This document shows positions 48,282-59,717 of a stretch of 59,717 bases of DNA, in pieces; position 1 is the stretch's first letter, and each line of letters begins with the position of its first letter. Made by a program: the position numbers and the translations under genes. Below the pieces are notes generated by a model. It was not told the DNA's origin. It worked only from the letters and a program-made list of their open reading frames with translations, and made no database searches. The stretch is taken from positions 5,237 through 64,953 of the forward strand of contig RDEW01000009.1 in assembly GCA_011109175.1 (NCBI GenBank), given 5' to 3'. The stretch is from Dicyema japonicum. Taxonomy: Eukaryota; Dicyemida; Rhombozoa; Dicyemidae.

Positions 48282-48929
48282 CATCCCCCACCGTTGTTTC
48301 CCAGGCTATTGTGTACTTCGCAAGGGCCGGGAAAAAAGTATCGGTGGAGGAGGGAATTATATTTACGGACGTCACCCATTTGCTTCTTCTCTTTTAAAGG
48401 GGATATTATTTTGGAACAGTTTTCTGTTGAAGTATCCTTTTCGCCGAAGTGATGTTTACATTTTGTAATGTGTATATCCCCCTTTAGTGGTCGTGTACGA
48501 CTTCCTATATTCCCAACCTATCTAGATCACGTGGACTAAAGGATTTGTTATTATGCGATGACGTAAACACCAAACATCAACTCTGGCTCAGGTCACAATC
48601 AGCCAACAGTCGAAGAGAGTACATCTTATCTCCAGTTCCAGAATTCCCAACTATTACGAGTTAACCACAGAGTCAAGTGAACCGTCTCGTTTGACGAGTG
48701 TCGTTGTCTGGAAAGCGCTAAGAAGTTTCAACGGTCTAATCAACGAGGATGGCAGGTGGGATTGCCCAGTCCCCCACATTCTACTTATAATCAGCCGAGT
48801 AAACTAATAAAATGCTTAGTCGCCATAAGTCTAAAGGACTACGACCATAAGCCTCAAGGACTCGTTACAGAAATCCAAAACCCACATCGCATATTACCTA
48901 TTTCACACCTGGTGAGGTGGATGATTCCA

Positions 48930-49560
48930 TTTTCACTACCTGCAACCCGTGCCGGTGGACCCGATGGAATATCATCGACCCACCTTAAACATCTTGGATC
49001 ATAAGCCAAGTCATATAACAGACTTTAAAATTATTCTATCAAAATAAAAGTTCTCTCAGATATCTGAAAGAGTTCACCCGCTCTCCTTACATGCAAAATT
49101 TCCGAATTGTTGGAAAAGCTTGTTCTAAGGATAATCCGTAACCTTTCTTCCAACGTGGCTTCAACTCGGGTCGCTGGACGCATCTTGGATTTGTTTCATA
49201 ATTTATCACCGATCGTTTCAACACACCAAAAATCCATATTCAAACAGCTTTACTCTAAAAAATTCATCTTATTCGCAAAAAGGATCTCGAGGTCTATGCT
49301 TACGAAAAAGATTTTTGAAACTTCTATTAATTCTAATATAAAACGGTGGCTGAGCAATTTCATTTCCTGGCACTTGAGGGAGGTCGGTGGGGTCACTATA
49401 ATTCAATATCTCGCTTGTTACCGAACAGTGTGCCACAAGGATCTCCACTGTCCCCTGCTTTATTCAATTTTTTATTCAATATTCCAAACGTTAATGATCC
49501 AGACATGGTGTTCCTACTTTATGCAGAAGTCTTGACCAATGAACTGGGGAAGTATTGAAG
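48930..49560 (+). pseudogene. Non-LTR reverse transcriptase fragment
   Basis: Blocks include FPNCWKSLF or, in another frame, LEKLVLRIIRNLSSN near 49107, and LLPNSVPQGSPLSPALFNFL near 49410-49470, followed by MVFLLYAEVLTN where YADD is expected. It is the same family as the 58.8-kb copy. Frames change repeatedly, so it is dead. Confidence 0.8.
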
Positions 49561-49619
49561 GAAATTATAAAGAAGTGTCGCTTTTTGAGGACTAAATATC
49601 CAGATTTTATAGGCAGGTC

Positions 49620-51040
49620 ATAGTTCTAAAAATCGAATATACCTGTCCCCCGTGAAGATTTTCGATATCCTCCTCATAAATTAATAACTCAATCATAAGG
49701 AGAACTACACGTTTGCATCTACCTATGACAACCCCCATTCCCACTCTGCATTCAGAAGAGTCTACGAGGAACCATGGCTGGGATTCCTGTGTTTCTGCAA
49801 AGAACCAGGAAACCATTGGCCGGTGCTCGAGCAGATAACATCGATCCTAAAGAAGGACACGTCGGTCGATTTCCTTTGTAGGCATTCGCGAGGCTATATC
49901 GTCTATAGTTGGGACATTAAAAGACCATGGAAGGAAGATCCAGGAATTAATGGAGGCTGGGGTCACTTAATTAGTGGTTTTGACATCTTTTTTGTGATCT
50001 TGGGGTTCTCAGATAAATAAATTATATTCTGCAGGCATTGAACAGGCAATGGGAGTTACCCCTCATGATGGCGACCCCAACTAATTTTAGTAACATTAAT
50101 AATGAAGATTTAAGCTAAAGATTCTACTTCACTCATCTTGGTTCCCTCACAAAATTTATTGCTGGGGGATTCACACATATCCTAGAGGACTAGATGAAAG
50201 TAGACTTCACGTTCGTTATGGAGTGCGGTTCAAGACTCAGTCTCCGCTGATTTCAACACCCATTGTCTGTCTGGAATCACTTAACTGGGACATTCTCTTT
50301 TAACCCAGTGACCCTGGGCAATAAACAATAACTGAATTCTGTAGGAGTGTCTTCTTAGTCCACAAGTGACCGTAAAAAGTTATGGGAGTCACATGTTTCC
50401 TACGTGACTAAGTAATTATTCTGGTTTTGAATCAACGACTATTCCGTCAGTCTCATAAAGACCGAGATAAGGAGGTCATATGATTTGTGGTAACCAAGGT
50501 TTATTTGAACAATCGGACTGATGACGAATCTCAGTTGATGTACATTTCTCGAGGGAGATAAGATATTGATGTCAGGTCAGTTTTTTTAGAAGATATTCTG
50601 TGACCTTACCGTGATCTGAGCTCCTGTACGCTCACCGATCTTATCTGTTACATCCAATTTTTTATAAAGCTTGGATGAATGACAATGAAAACATTTGAAT
50701 GGAAGAAACAAGAAGGATGTATAAGGGACTGTATTTTCTCTTACTAAATTCCGTTTTCGTGATTACGTGTTCTGTAAATTTGTCTCTCCTTGTTCTGATG
50801 TCGTCTATTCGCCGTTCTCTGTAGTAACAAAGAGGTCTATCTGGAGTTGTTTTGTGGTTTCTTTTATTTTTAGGTAATTCTTTCAATTTGGCATGTCTCA
50901 GCTCAATTCTGAGCTTCTTCTCGATCTTTAAGTCAAAAACTGAATTAGATTAAATGATCTCTCTAGGTCTCGTCTTCTTTTTGGTGGAGGGTAACATGTT
51001 GGGATAATACAGTCCGACTGAAATGAAACAAAAATTCCCC
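49620..51040. other. Unassigned stretch with repeat family B
   Basis: 50262-50335 (tggaatcacttaact ... ttaacccagtgaccctgggcaataaac) resembles 57200-57262. No gene was recognised. A minus frame at 50662-50886 is basic and unremarkable. Confidence 0.35.
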
Positions 51041-51099
51041 AATTTTGAAGATTTCTCCAAAAATGAGGGTCTTCTTAAAAAAGCTTAATACTGGGAGTT

Positions 51100-51290
51100 T
51101 AAATTATTATCGTGCGTCATGTGGTTCACCATCTCTGATGGCGTTAAATATAATCCTAAATCCTAAAGAAACTAAAATCCACGACGCACGTGAGACCCGG
51201 TGGCTTCTCCAGTTGATCTATGTTGCAATCGTGAGAAGCAACGCAACGTCGATAATGTCGGCGGGGTCCACTTTGGATGGTTGACTGTGT
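51100..51290 (-). repeat. Dispersed repeat family A, inverted copy
   Basis: The core cgacgcacgtgagaccc and tctccagttgatct is the inverse of the 38785-38845 copy. Confidence 0.5.
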
Positions 51291-51299
51291 TAATTTAAT

Positions 51300-52390
51300 T
51301 ACATTATTGATTTATTTAAAGTCATCTTAAATATATCCAAAAAGAAGTAAAACAACCATTCATAGGAGTTCTCCCTGGACGGCACTTCCTTCAAGTCCGA
51401 GTAGGCGAAGCTACTGAGGGAGGGCGGGATCACCTGATTTTTTTCATTTTGGCTATGACGTTGTTTTTGGTTCAATAAAATTTATAAAAATTAAAAATTT
51501 AAATTGATAAAGAAATTTGTCATTTTCATGTTATTTTGTTCTTTTTTCGTGATGAATGCAAAATATCTTTAAATCTTTTTAAGAAGTCAGGAGTTTCTTG
51601 TTTGACTACATTAAAGTGCACTGTGAAAGCACGTTCCGTATCTTTCATGACTTCATAATCAAGTGTCTCACTGTTATCTTCTTCAGATCATCAAGGTCTC
51701 CAAATTATCATTTTCCAATTATATCCTGATTAATTGGGCTGTTTTTGTTATCATGTTATTTTCTAGTTTCACAAAATTCAACTTCCAAGGCCTTTTCAAA
51801 GCAATTTCGTATTTCTGATTTATTTCGTCCAAAGTCACAGTTGCGTTTATAAGAATGCCTATTTGCAATTTTACATGCAATAAGTTTTAATGTTGATCCT
51901 TTGCATCTCAGAGAACGGAAACTTCATAAACTTCCGTATTTAATTGGTACCTATTTACTAAATTTGACGTATAGCAGCCTTCGCATAAGATTTCTTCCCT
52001 CTTCAGTCAGACTTCCTTTAGAAATGCCATACTTCTCACAAATAAATGCATATTTATCTGATCTGACTAGTTTTTTCATTTTGATTTAACTTCCTGGTCA
52101 TACCCCTTCTAAATTTTTAAGACAAATTTAAAAATTAAAAATTGTCACACTAATTTCCCCATTTTGGGGTTTTTTACTAAGAAAATTTTATTATTTCTAT
52201 TAAAATGATAAATCTCCCCAAAATTGAGGTTTTCCCCGCCGTCTGAGTGTCCGCAAAACGTGGTCGACTGTACTAAGGTAGTCCATGCTTTCTAAACATC
52301 GGTTGTATTTTTCACCCAATCCCCTAATTATGTTGCATTCAATTTCTAAATTCCCCTAACATTATGGTAGCCCTGCATGGTCAAACCACC
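51300..52390. other. AT-rich stretch, nothing recognised
   Basis: A cgggatcacctgat end near 51428 matches a LINE end near 25648. Otherwise empty. Confidence 0.35.
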
Positions 52391-52399
52391 GGACTGTCC

Positions 52400-53275
52400 A
52401 TTGGAATAGGAAAAATGACAACACCCATTTCGAAGTTGATAATTGTGAAGTATGCGAGAATTCAGCGGAAGAACCAGGGCAACCGATATATACAACACGT
52501 CAGTCAACACGAACATATACCGTCAATCTAAACTTTCAAACATACGACCGATAAACCAGGAAAATCCAAGCACTCTCAATTTCACAGGCCAACTTCATTT
52601 TGAAAGTCCTAAAAAGCTCATCCTGATACGAATTCAACCAAACATCACGGTTGTCCTGTTCCAACGCGGATTTAAGAAGGCTGATAACTCACCTTGCCTG
52701 TCTATCATAATTTATCTGAGATGATCTTCAATGCAAACCCCGACCTCGAAAGTGCCTGATATGCTCTGTCGATATTCAAAAAGCGTCCGACAAGATCCCA
52801 ATGAAAATCCTGACCAGGAAGATCTTCCTACCAAACGGAGTACCACAGGACTCTCTTTATCGCCTATTCAGTTAAACCTCTTCCTCAGCGACACGCCAGC
52901 TAGTACCAGCGATAACACACGTTCTCGCATATGCTGAAGAGACAATCGTCACATCAAAGGACAATTGTTTTGAGACAGCCTCTGGTCGACTGCAAGACTT
53001 ACTAGAGCGGCTGAGCAATTGGCTTGAAAGTAATTTACTATCGACAGCTCTGGAAGGTCATCCCAGCTCTATTTACCTCCGATAGAAGATTAATAAACTC
53101 TGCAATGATCCTAGTCCTCAATAATGTACCTCCACCTCTAACTGTGAAAAGATCTTGGGGGTCATGTTCGACTCACTCATTTAGCAAACACGTCAGCAAC
53201 TCCATATCTTCCACTCAAAGAAAACTCAATTTTTTAAAGGCCCACTTCACAATGGAAGATGCTTAAACTCACCAA
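52400..53275 (+). pseudogene. Non-LTR reverse transcriptase fragment
   Basis: Across frames: LPNGVPQDSL near 52830, VLAYAEETIVTSK near 52925 (YAEE in place of YADD), LLERLSNWLESNLLSTA near 53000, and HVSNSISSTQRKLNFLKAHF near 53190. It follows the same order as the 58.8-kb copy and is dead. Confidence 0.75.
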
Positions 53276-53279
53276 TGAA

Positions 53280-54333
53280 CTAAGTAATACAACCAAGGAT
53301 CAGCTATGGAAGTGATGCGTGGGATACGGACTTATCTAAAACTTAAAGAAGATTGGCGACTTCCAAGCGACAGTTACAAATCCTTCCAACGTTTATCAAC
53401 TATCCTGTTACGGCCGACACTATTCGAAGTCTTCTGAGGGGAACGGATACCCAAATGAAACCACCTAAGAACCGATGTGTTCCCCGACTGTACAAAAAGT
53501 GTGTTGGGTTCGGGAGGAACGTCGAGAATAGTTGAGAAGCTTGAATCATCTAGAAGAAACAACTTTGAAATACAAACCGTAAAATGGGGGACGATAAAAA
53601 TACAATTTACGTACAAATAGTAAATTTTCTTAAACCTCTGTTATTTAAATTTTAAGAACCTAGTGGTGGTGTTCGTGTAACTATGAGCATCCGGTTCTAC
53701 CCTCTACGTGCTTGTGGGTTTGAAGGAACATCAGGTCAAAATGAAGTTGCAGCGGGTCAAGGTCACGTGATTAGTTAGTTTGGTTGGAATTTTTATTTTA
53801 CTTAATTTCAGAGACCCATATTACCATCCATATTTAAGATATCGTTAAGACATTATTAACATCGGGACTACCAGAAAGGGTATCGTTCAGTAATCCGTAC
53901 TGAAATTCGAATTCAACTCATCCGAGATTAATGAATATGATTTGTAAATCTAAAACTGTTAAGAATTTTTTGACAATTAAAGAGTACCCTGTGTCCTCAA
54001 AAAATTTAATCTACCAAATGTAATTGAGAATGAATAAAGTATCAGTTTAAAGAGCACTTTCGCTAATTCAAAACCATGAAACAGCATGTGCATCATGAAC
54101 ACAGACGTTATTATTAAAGACAAGTTGAATTCTAAGAATCTGGTAATGGATCATCTACAATGTTTTCCTTGATTGTCCAGTACTTTCTAGACCACTAATG
54201 TGTCACTCTTCAACTATTTGCCAAGGGGGATGCAGTCAGTCATTAGGCAAACCTTTCAGCCTCATGCAAAGCAAACTAAAACCGGTTACTAAGGCAACAA
54301 AATAATTCACATAAAGTGTAACATAATATAATA
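53280..54333. other. Spacer, no gene recognised
   Basis: Short frames at 53353-53616 only. A cacgtgattagttag end occurs near 53763 (compare 39178). Confidence 0.35.
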
Positions 54334-56072
54334 CTAATCATTTTTAATCAAATATTCCCACTCATTCAATGGAGAGAGATCTTCAAGTCCATACTGTTTG
54401 AGGATCATCGTGAACATACCACTTCTTCTTGTCATCCCTCTTCTCATATCTGCTGATTTGACCCATCTTCAGCTCCAACTGCCTCCTCGATATGGGACAG
54501 TTCACGTTGATCTCAGAAGGCTGCAACTATTACAAAAATTAACAACGTTTCCCGCCAAAATTCGAATTTTTAAATTATCAAGGATAATTTCCTTGTGTTT
54601 TATCCAAAACAACTGAAATTCAGTAATCAAAGACTGAATCGCACGTGGGTTCCCGTGACATAGTCGGATGAGAATGGCATGGCTGGGCTGATCCATATGG
54701 CTTACCCTCTTCGGGACCTGCCGCTTTGACTGATTCGACTTGGTCTCCTCTTGTTCAGGCAAGGGCGGGATCTCCACCATTTTGAACCTGTCCAAATCTG
54801 ACCCTTCACCCCAAACACAGCCAATCAATGTCTTCTTGAGGACATTCACTCCCCCCATCTTAGCTGTAATCTGAAAATTACTAACATGGGCAACCATTTC
54901 GCTCTCAGACGCTCCCTCATCTACCGACAAATGCCCATCAGGGACCATAAAGCTGTCGTCCGAGTCATCTCCCTCATCCTCATCGGGCTCATTCTAGGGA
55001 TCACGAAATCACTAACCTCACTCTCAGTCAAATTCTCTCCTGGCTCGTCTTCCACCCATTCGGCGTCACTATCGACTTCATAGTCCATAATCTGGAGATA
55101 ACTATCTCCCCAACCTCATCCTTCCCAAACGGAGTCCTCCCCTTGACCACGGAACTCGTCTTCTTCCAGGTTCCGTAATATGCCGGTCTGTTGTTATCGT
55201 GAAATTTGATGAGTTTGTATCTCAACTTCCTCACGGTCTGCAGCAGACGGACACATGGAGGCTTATACAGGCATATTGTGGTCACTCTCCCCGATAGGAT
55301 CTCATCAAACATGTTGAGGTCACTCTCGTCAATGCATCGCAAATTGACCACCATGTTGCTGTCAGGATCACGGAAAAGCCAGTGTGAAGACATCACGGAG
55401 GTCTTCTTACTGATCGGAGTAAAGAACTTTCGCATCAACTGCTGTTCCATCTCGATTTTCCGGTTCTCTAGTAAGTAAAGTACCCCACCTTGTCATCCAT
55501 CATTTTCCGTTTTTCCGCAATTGCCTGTTCTCTCTCCTGTTTTCTCACCGTTTTCACCTCCAGAACTTGCTTTTGTCTCTCCAGACGTTCTCTATCGTTA
55601 TATGATAGTCACCTTGATTTGTTCAACAGATCCTTCTGTTTCTGGGTCCTTTCCTCAAGTTTGGCCTTCCACAACTCGATTTTGAGTCTCTCTTTCTCAA
55701 TCTTGAAATCAGAGACCACATTACATTGAACTGTCGCTTCATTTCGGCTTCTTCCTCTTTCAGGCTGAAAATGAGAATAACTCGTACCGAATTTTTTCCA
55801 ACTTTTGGATATTCTTCAGTTCCTTTGCAGAGGGTTTGGTCTCCGGGTCGTGTAAAGACGTGACTTTCTTTTTGATCCGGATACATTTCATCACTCTTAT
55901 GGGGTTCTTACAGGTTTCCTCTTCTTTCTAAAAGTTAGACACTTATTTCTACTGGAAAACCGTCACCATTCCCTGAGATTCTTTTTTAGTGACATTTTTG
56001 AAGGGATTCGTCACGATTAATTTCTGTTTCAGTATTACTAATGACATCAGATTCATTATTCCCATCACTCAT
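54334..56072 (-). CDS. CHAF1A: CHAF1A-like large subunit of CAF-1
   Basis: The start at 56072 gives MSDGNNESDVISNTE. Splicing 21-25-nt introns yields a charged KER-type helix (EKIRLKEEEAEMKRQFN, IEKERLKIELWKAKLEE, then KQEREQAIAEKRKMMDDK). Next come MRKFFTPISKK, FHDNNRPAYYGTWKKTSSVV and TPFGKDE. A 23-nt intron (55092-55114) leads to YEVDSDAEWVEDEPGEN, and a 23-nt intron (54994-55016) leads to an acidic run and SFMVPDGHLSVDEG, then LIGCVWGEG and a winged-helix-like end (PISRRQLELKMGQISRYEKR, YGLEDLSPLNEWEY). These are the ED domain and C-terminal signatures of CAF-1 p150. Known role: with p60 and RBBP4 it loads H3-H4 behind replication forks. One join near 55465-55490 is not resolved. Confidence 0.92.
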
Positions 56073-57683
56073 CGTAGGGACACACAAAGAATTCAAACTT
56101 ATGATAATTTAAAACTTTGATGTAATTAATTAATTTTAATAAAGTTTAATTAACTAATTTATATTATGAACACCGTTATTTGGAAAAATTACTCAATTTC
56201 TACTAATTTTTTTTTCTATTAAATTCTACATTTTTTAGGCAAATGGGTGTGGTTGTGTCATTTTATCACTCTATACACTATCCATGTCATTTGTCTTAGT
56301 CGTCGTCAGTGTGCTTCGATTTTTCTTGAAAACCATCCCATGGAATGACTAAATGGATAAATTCTCAAATTTTCAGTTTTAGGAAAATTATTATTTTTAT
56401 TAAACATTAAGTTAGTTTTTTAAGTGTTTGTTGTAATCAGAAAATTTTAATTTTTTTAAAAATAAAAAAATTTATTATGAAACAAAACAATCAAAATATT
56501 CTAGCTGAGAGAATGGAGTGCCTGTTTCTCCTGATAATTGCCATAGAAATCCTTTGGAAGAACCATTCGTTTTTCCGACGCTCATTGTTAAATTTCGAAA
56601 TCATTGACACATGAGATATTAGATAGAGACCGTTTTGGGCCCGAAGACTCCACTCGTCTCGACAACAATGTGCAGAAGGTGGAATCTTGTGGAGAGGTAG
56701 TCGTATTTTTTATCTTGAAATTTTTGAAAGACCGAGAATAAATCTGCTATCCTTTGAAAGGACATAATTTCATATTCGGAAAATTTTCAGTAAAAGTCTT
56801 AAAAAATCTAGTTATCAAATTTTACAATGGTTTTGACATTTATCTCCAATCATCCACTTATAGGGAGAAAATATTCTTAGATTTATGACAAAGTTGAAAA
56901 AAAATGATTTAGTGGAACAACCATTCGGTTTCTTGACGCTAATTCTCTAGACCGAGCATCTAATTCTACTATACAAAGTTGGATATATGCTTAGAAGGGC
57001 GTAATTGAATCACAGTTAACCGCACCTTAGTTCCCCACAGTTACCACGTTAATATCGACCCATGTCATCACAGTAAGAATAACATGGCCTCACCGATTTG
57101 TTATCCCCAACTCGTTTGCGGGAATAGTTTACTTTCACCCCTTCCCCACCTTCATTCCGCAAACAAAAATCATATTTAAAATGAAAAATATCATAAACTC
57201 GTATCATTAGATCACTTAGATTACATTCTTTTCTTTTTAACCGAGTGACCCCTTGGCAATAAAATAAATAATAACAGAAGGGTCGGCCATAACGTGATCC
57301 CGATATCGTTAGGGAGTTCATAGGAAAGTAATTCTGACCCATCCTTGAAGGCGACCTCTATTAGCTTCTATGTTTCTATTAACCACCAATTTTCTCAACT
57401 TGGAGTGACCGTGATAAATAAATACAGGTAACGGTGTTTAGAAAACCATCAAGAGTAAGTCCATTGACGTACACACAGTAGGTTTTCCAGCCCAACCGAG
57501 TGTGCGAGAGGCACTAGTGAAGAGTTAACGGATATTTTCGCTAAGGAAGGGAGGGAAGACACAGGAAGAGATCAATAATTAGTCTAATTTCCACTTTCAC
57601 ATAATCACAGACAGAAAACATTAATAAACCATCAAAGTCAAATCTCTAATCGGACACTCCCCCATCCTACAATTCTCCAAAAA
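56073..57683. other. Spacer between CHAF1A and RAD51 paralogue
   Basis: No gene recognised. It contains a repeat family B copy at 57200-57262. Two similar blocks (ggaagaaccattcgtttttc near 56553, ggaacaaccattcggtttct near 56914) form a diverged direct repeat about 360 bp apart. Confidence 0.4.
57200..57262 (+). repeat. Dispersed repeat family B
   Basis: The blocks agatcactta, then tttttaaccgagtgacccc and ggcaataaa, match 50262-50335. Unidentified family. Confidence 0.5.
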
Positions 57684-58620
57684 TCAAACAGCAATAGAGA
57701 AATACTTCCACTCCACTCGTCTTCCCTCAGAAGACTTGTCCAACATGCACATTCGAGTCTCTCCACGTTGACTCAACAATAATCTATAGCCGACAGCCCG
57801 TCTCCAAGTTTCCCCCAATGCTGGAATAGTGCACATAGTATCCCCCACTTTCCTCCTCACATCCCAATTCGACACTACAACCTTCAAATAAGTAAAAAAA
57901 CATACCCCCAGTTCCTTTGATGTACACAGTCCAGTAAGTTTGTCGGCCAAAATATTCAAATTCCGTGATTTGTCCGCGTTCAGATTCATAATCACGGTAA
58001 GACTGTCGATAATCACAAGTTTTATCGCTTCCAAAGTACCAACAAGGCACAGAATCTCCATGAGATCTTCGAATCGAGAGCAAGAAGCGACCAGGATGCT
58101 CTCAAGTACGGAATTCTCGTCTAAAAAATTGTGTTCAGCAATGTCTCTGATTACATCTACAGAGAATGTACCCTCAGTGTCGATATAGAGAGATTTGGAA
58201 ACCCCGGAGTTGTAATTTGATAAACATAATTGGTGACTTTGAATTACTTAGAAGAAAAACCATATTCGAGTTTTCCCGGTTCCTGGACCTCCACAGAGCT
58301 CAACTATTTTTCCAAATGGAACTCCTCCATCAAAAAGATCATCAATATTCTTTGAATTTGTGGATAATCTAAGTTTTTTACTTTCTTTCTCCAGTAATTC
58401 CAAGCTGTTAGTCAAATAGGGGTATTTGGGAGGCTCTATTATTTCCTTAATGTGGTCAATTAGGGATCGACCTTCTTCCTTAGTCATTGTGGATCCTAGA
58501 GTAATATTAATTCCCACTTTCAATGAGTTTTTCGACTGTAATTTCTTCAACAAAAACAAATCCTAGTGAAAGGAGATGCCGTTCGGTTTCTTCATCAAGA
58601 CACAAAGAAGTAATCTCCAT
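57684..58620 (-). CDS. RAD51 paralogue (RAD51D/RAD51C class), complete (4 exons)
   Basis: Exons 58518-58620, 58261-58495, 57906-58236 and 57684-57881 sum to 867 nt (288 aa) in frame. Introns are 22 nt (58496-58517), 24 nt (58237-58260) and 24 nt (57882-57905). A helical N-terminal domain precedes RLSTNSKNIDDLFDGG, Walker A ELCGGPGTGKT (split right after by intron 2), SLYIDTEGTFSV, Walker B IKLVIIDSLTVI, VVVSNWDV, and IPALGETWRRAVGYRLLL. The short length, the VVVSN block and PALGxxW agree with RAD51D; the GGVP and IDTEG motifs recall RAD51C. Known role: mediator of RAD51 filaments in recombination repair. The third intron is a multiple of three without a stop (see findings). Confidence 0.9.
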
Positions 58621-58799
58621 ATCAGACAATTTAAAAAACCGCCAATATTTTATAATTATTTAAATTTAAAAAAATTATTAATAAATTTAAAATTTGTGGT
58701 TACTTGAATTCCTATTTTGGAAACTATGCCACGTGGCGCCAAAGTTAGTGTGGTGCTATGAGGCTACATTAATTTAATTAATTACATTACTCACGAAAA

Positions 58800-59717
58800 A
58801 GGTTTTTGACACCACCATTCAGCCGGTTTTGAAAAGATGGATAGTCAATTTTCTTTCCGGAAGAAGAGGACGTGTCTGTATAGGCCATGGAAGACTGAGG
58901 TCCTATCTTCTACCAAATGGAGTCTCTCAAGAATCGCCCCTTTCTCCGGCGCTATTCAATTTATTCCTAAACGATTTACCCTGCCCTGGAAGACCAGATT
59001 CAATGCTTCTTAAATATGCTGACGACATAATAATCGCTAGTAGTAGCAAATATGTGGATATGGTAAAATTAGAGCTTCACTCACATATTGACGACCTGGG
59101 AGCCTGGTTGAATTTGAATCGTCTCTGCATATTCAAGGATAATTCAACGTACACTATCTTCACTACAGACAGAAAATACAATTATACACTGGATTTGAGC
59201 ATATATGGAGACTCTTCACCTTTACCGATTCATCCTATTATTTTGGAAGTGACTTTCGACCCTTTGATAACATTTTCTCAACATGTGAAAAACGTTTTGA
59301 CAAAGGGTCTCAGGAAACTGAATATAATGAAATCGTTCTTAAAGTCCAGGCAGTCACGTGAATGCGTTGTCGTCTAGTACAATCAGCTTTTAAAACCGAC
59401 AGTTGAATATGCTAGTGCCTCATGGAGATTCAACATCAAATTTGNACATTTTCAAAACATGTGAAGAACGTTATGACAAAGGGTCTCAGGAAACTGAATA
59501 TAATGAAATCGTTCTTAAAGTCCAGGCAGTCACGTGAATGCGTTGTCGTCTAGTACAATCAGCTTTTAAAACCGACGGTTGAGTATGCTAGTGCCTCATG
59601 GGCTCATGGAGATTCAACATCAAATTTGTACAAGATCATTTCACTAACAGCCAAATTGGTACGTCTATCGAAACTACTTCCCGATCTTTTCCTCCAATCG
59701 ATTGACTACGCCTCAAT
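58800..59717 (+). pseudogene. Non-LTR reverse transcriptase (Jockey-like), best-preserved copy
   Basis: Frame 58829-59377: MKRWIVNFLSGRRGRV, LPNGVSQESPLSPALFNLF, LNDLP, LLKYADDIIIAS (YADD intact), LHSHIDDLGAWLNLN, then FSQHVKNVLTKGLRKLN and a stop. After a frame change the usual LLKPTVEYASASW follows. The PQGS motif is altered to SQES. A single N at 59445 is flanked by about 175 bp of near-identical sequence (59268-59440 and 59446 onward), an unmerged contig overlap. The element runs off the window. Confidence 0.85.

Overview
This window is eukaryotic nuclear DNA, AT-rich (roughly 36% GC by eye), with the standard genetic code. Seven host genes can be read, and nearly every intron I could place by protein continuity is 20-31 nt long, mostly 21-26 nt, with GT-AG ends. 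About sixty such introns occur here. Introns this short, together with animal-type genes (BBS7, DLEC1, CELF, CHAF1A, a RAD51 paralogue, an SLC3A heavy chain, GRWD1), point to a dicyemid mesozoan (Dicyema-like). Ciliate or nucleomorph genomes with tiny introns do not fit this gene set and code. The organism call is inference. The splice evidence is read directly.

Layout. 1-2.4 kb: decayed minus-strand LINE and unexplained sequence. 2.4-3.6 kb: GRWD1 (minus). 3.8-16.9 kb: a transposon and repeat desert with RTE-like LINE remnants, five single-N contig joins flanked by duplicated sequence, five short direct duplications and a 605-bp N gap. 16.96-19.4 kb: BBS7 (minus). 21.4-23.1 kb: an 11-exon MFS transporter (plus), complete. 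23.9-25.7 kb: two opposed LINE fragments. 25.7-28.6 kb: a hAT element with a perfect 8-bp target duplication, interrupted by a 1.15-kb inverted-repeat element that carries a minisatellite. 30.2-31.7 kb: a dead Tigger/pogo element. 31.8-37.0 kb: DLEC1 (plus, about 30 tiny introns). 37.5-38.6 kb: CELF (plus). 40.8-41.6 kb: SMYD-like SET gene (minus). 43.5-45.0 kb: SLC3A heavy-chain gene (minus). 45.8-48.3 kb: a second hAT with a perfect 8-bp target duplication, carrying a dead Tc1/mariner-like element. 48.9-53.3 kb: LINE fragments. 54.3-56.1 kb: CHAF1A (minus). 57.7-58.6 kb: RAD51 paralogue (minus). 58.8 kb to the end: LINE reverse transcriptase (plus).

The host genes share no single pathway. 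They cover ribosome or histone chaperoning (GRWD1), nucleosome assembly (CHAF1A), recombination repair (RAD51 paralogue), RNA regulation (CELF), transport (MFS, SLC3A) and cilia (BBS7, DLEC1). The two ciliary genes suit an animal whose outer cells are ciliated. Between genes, spacers of 0.1-1.5 kb alternate with nested, decayed transposons.
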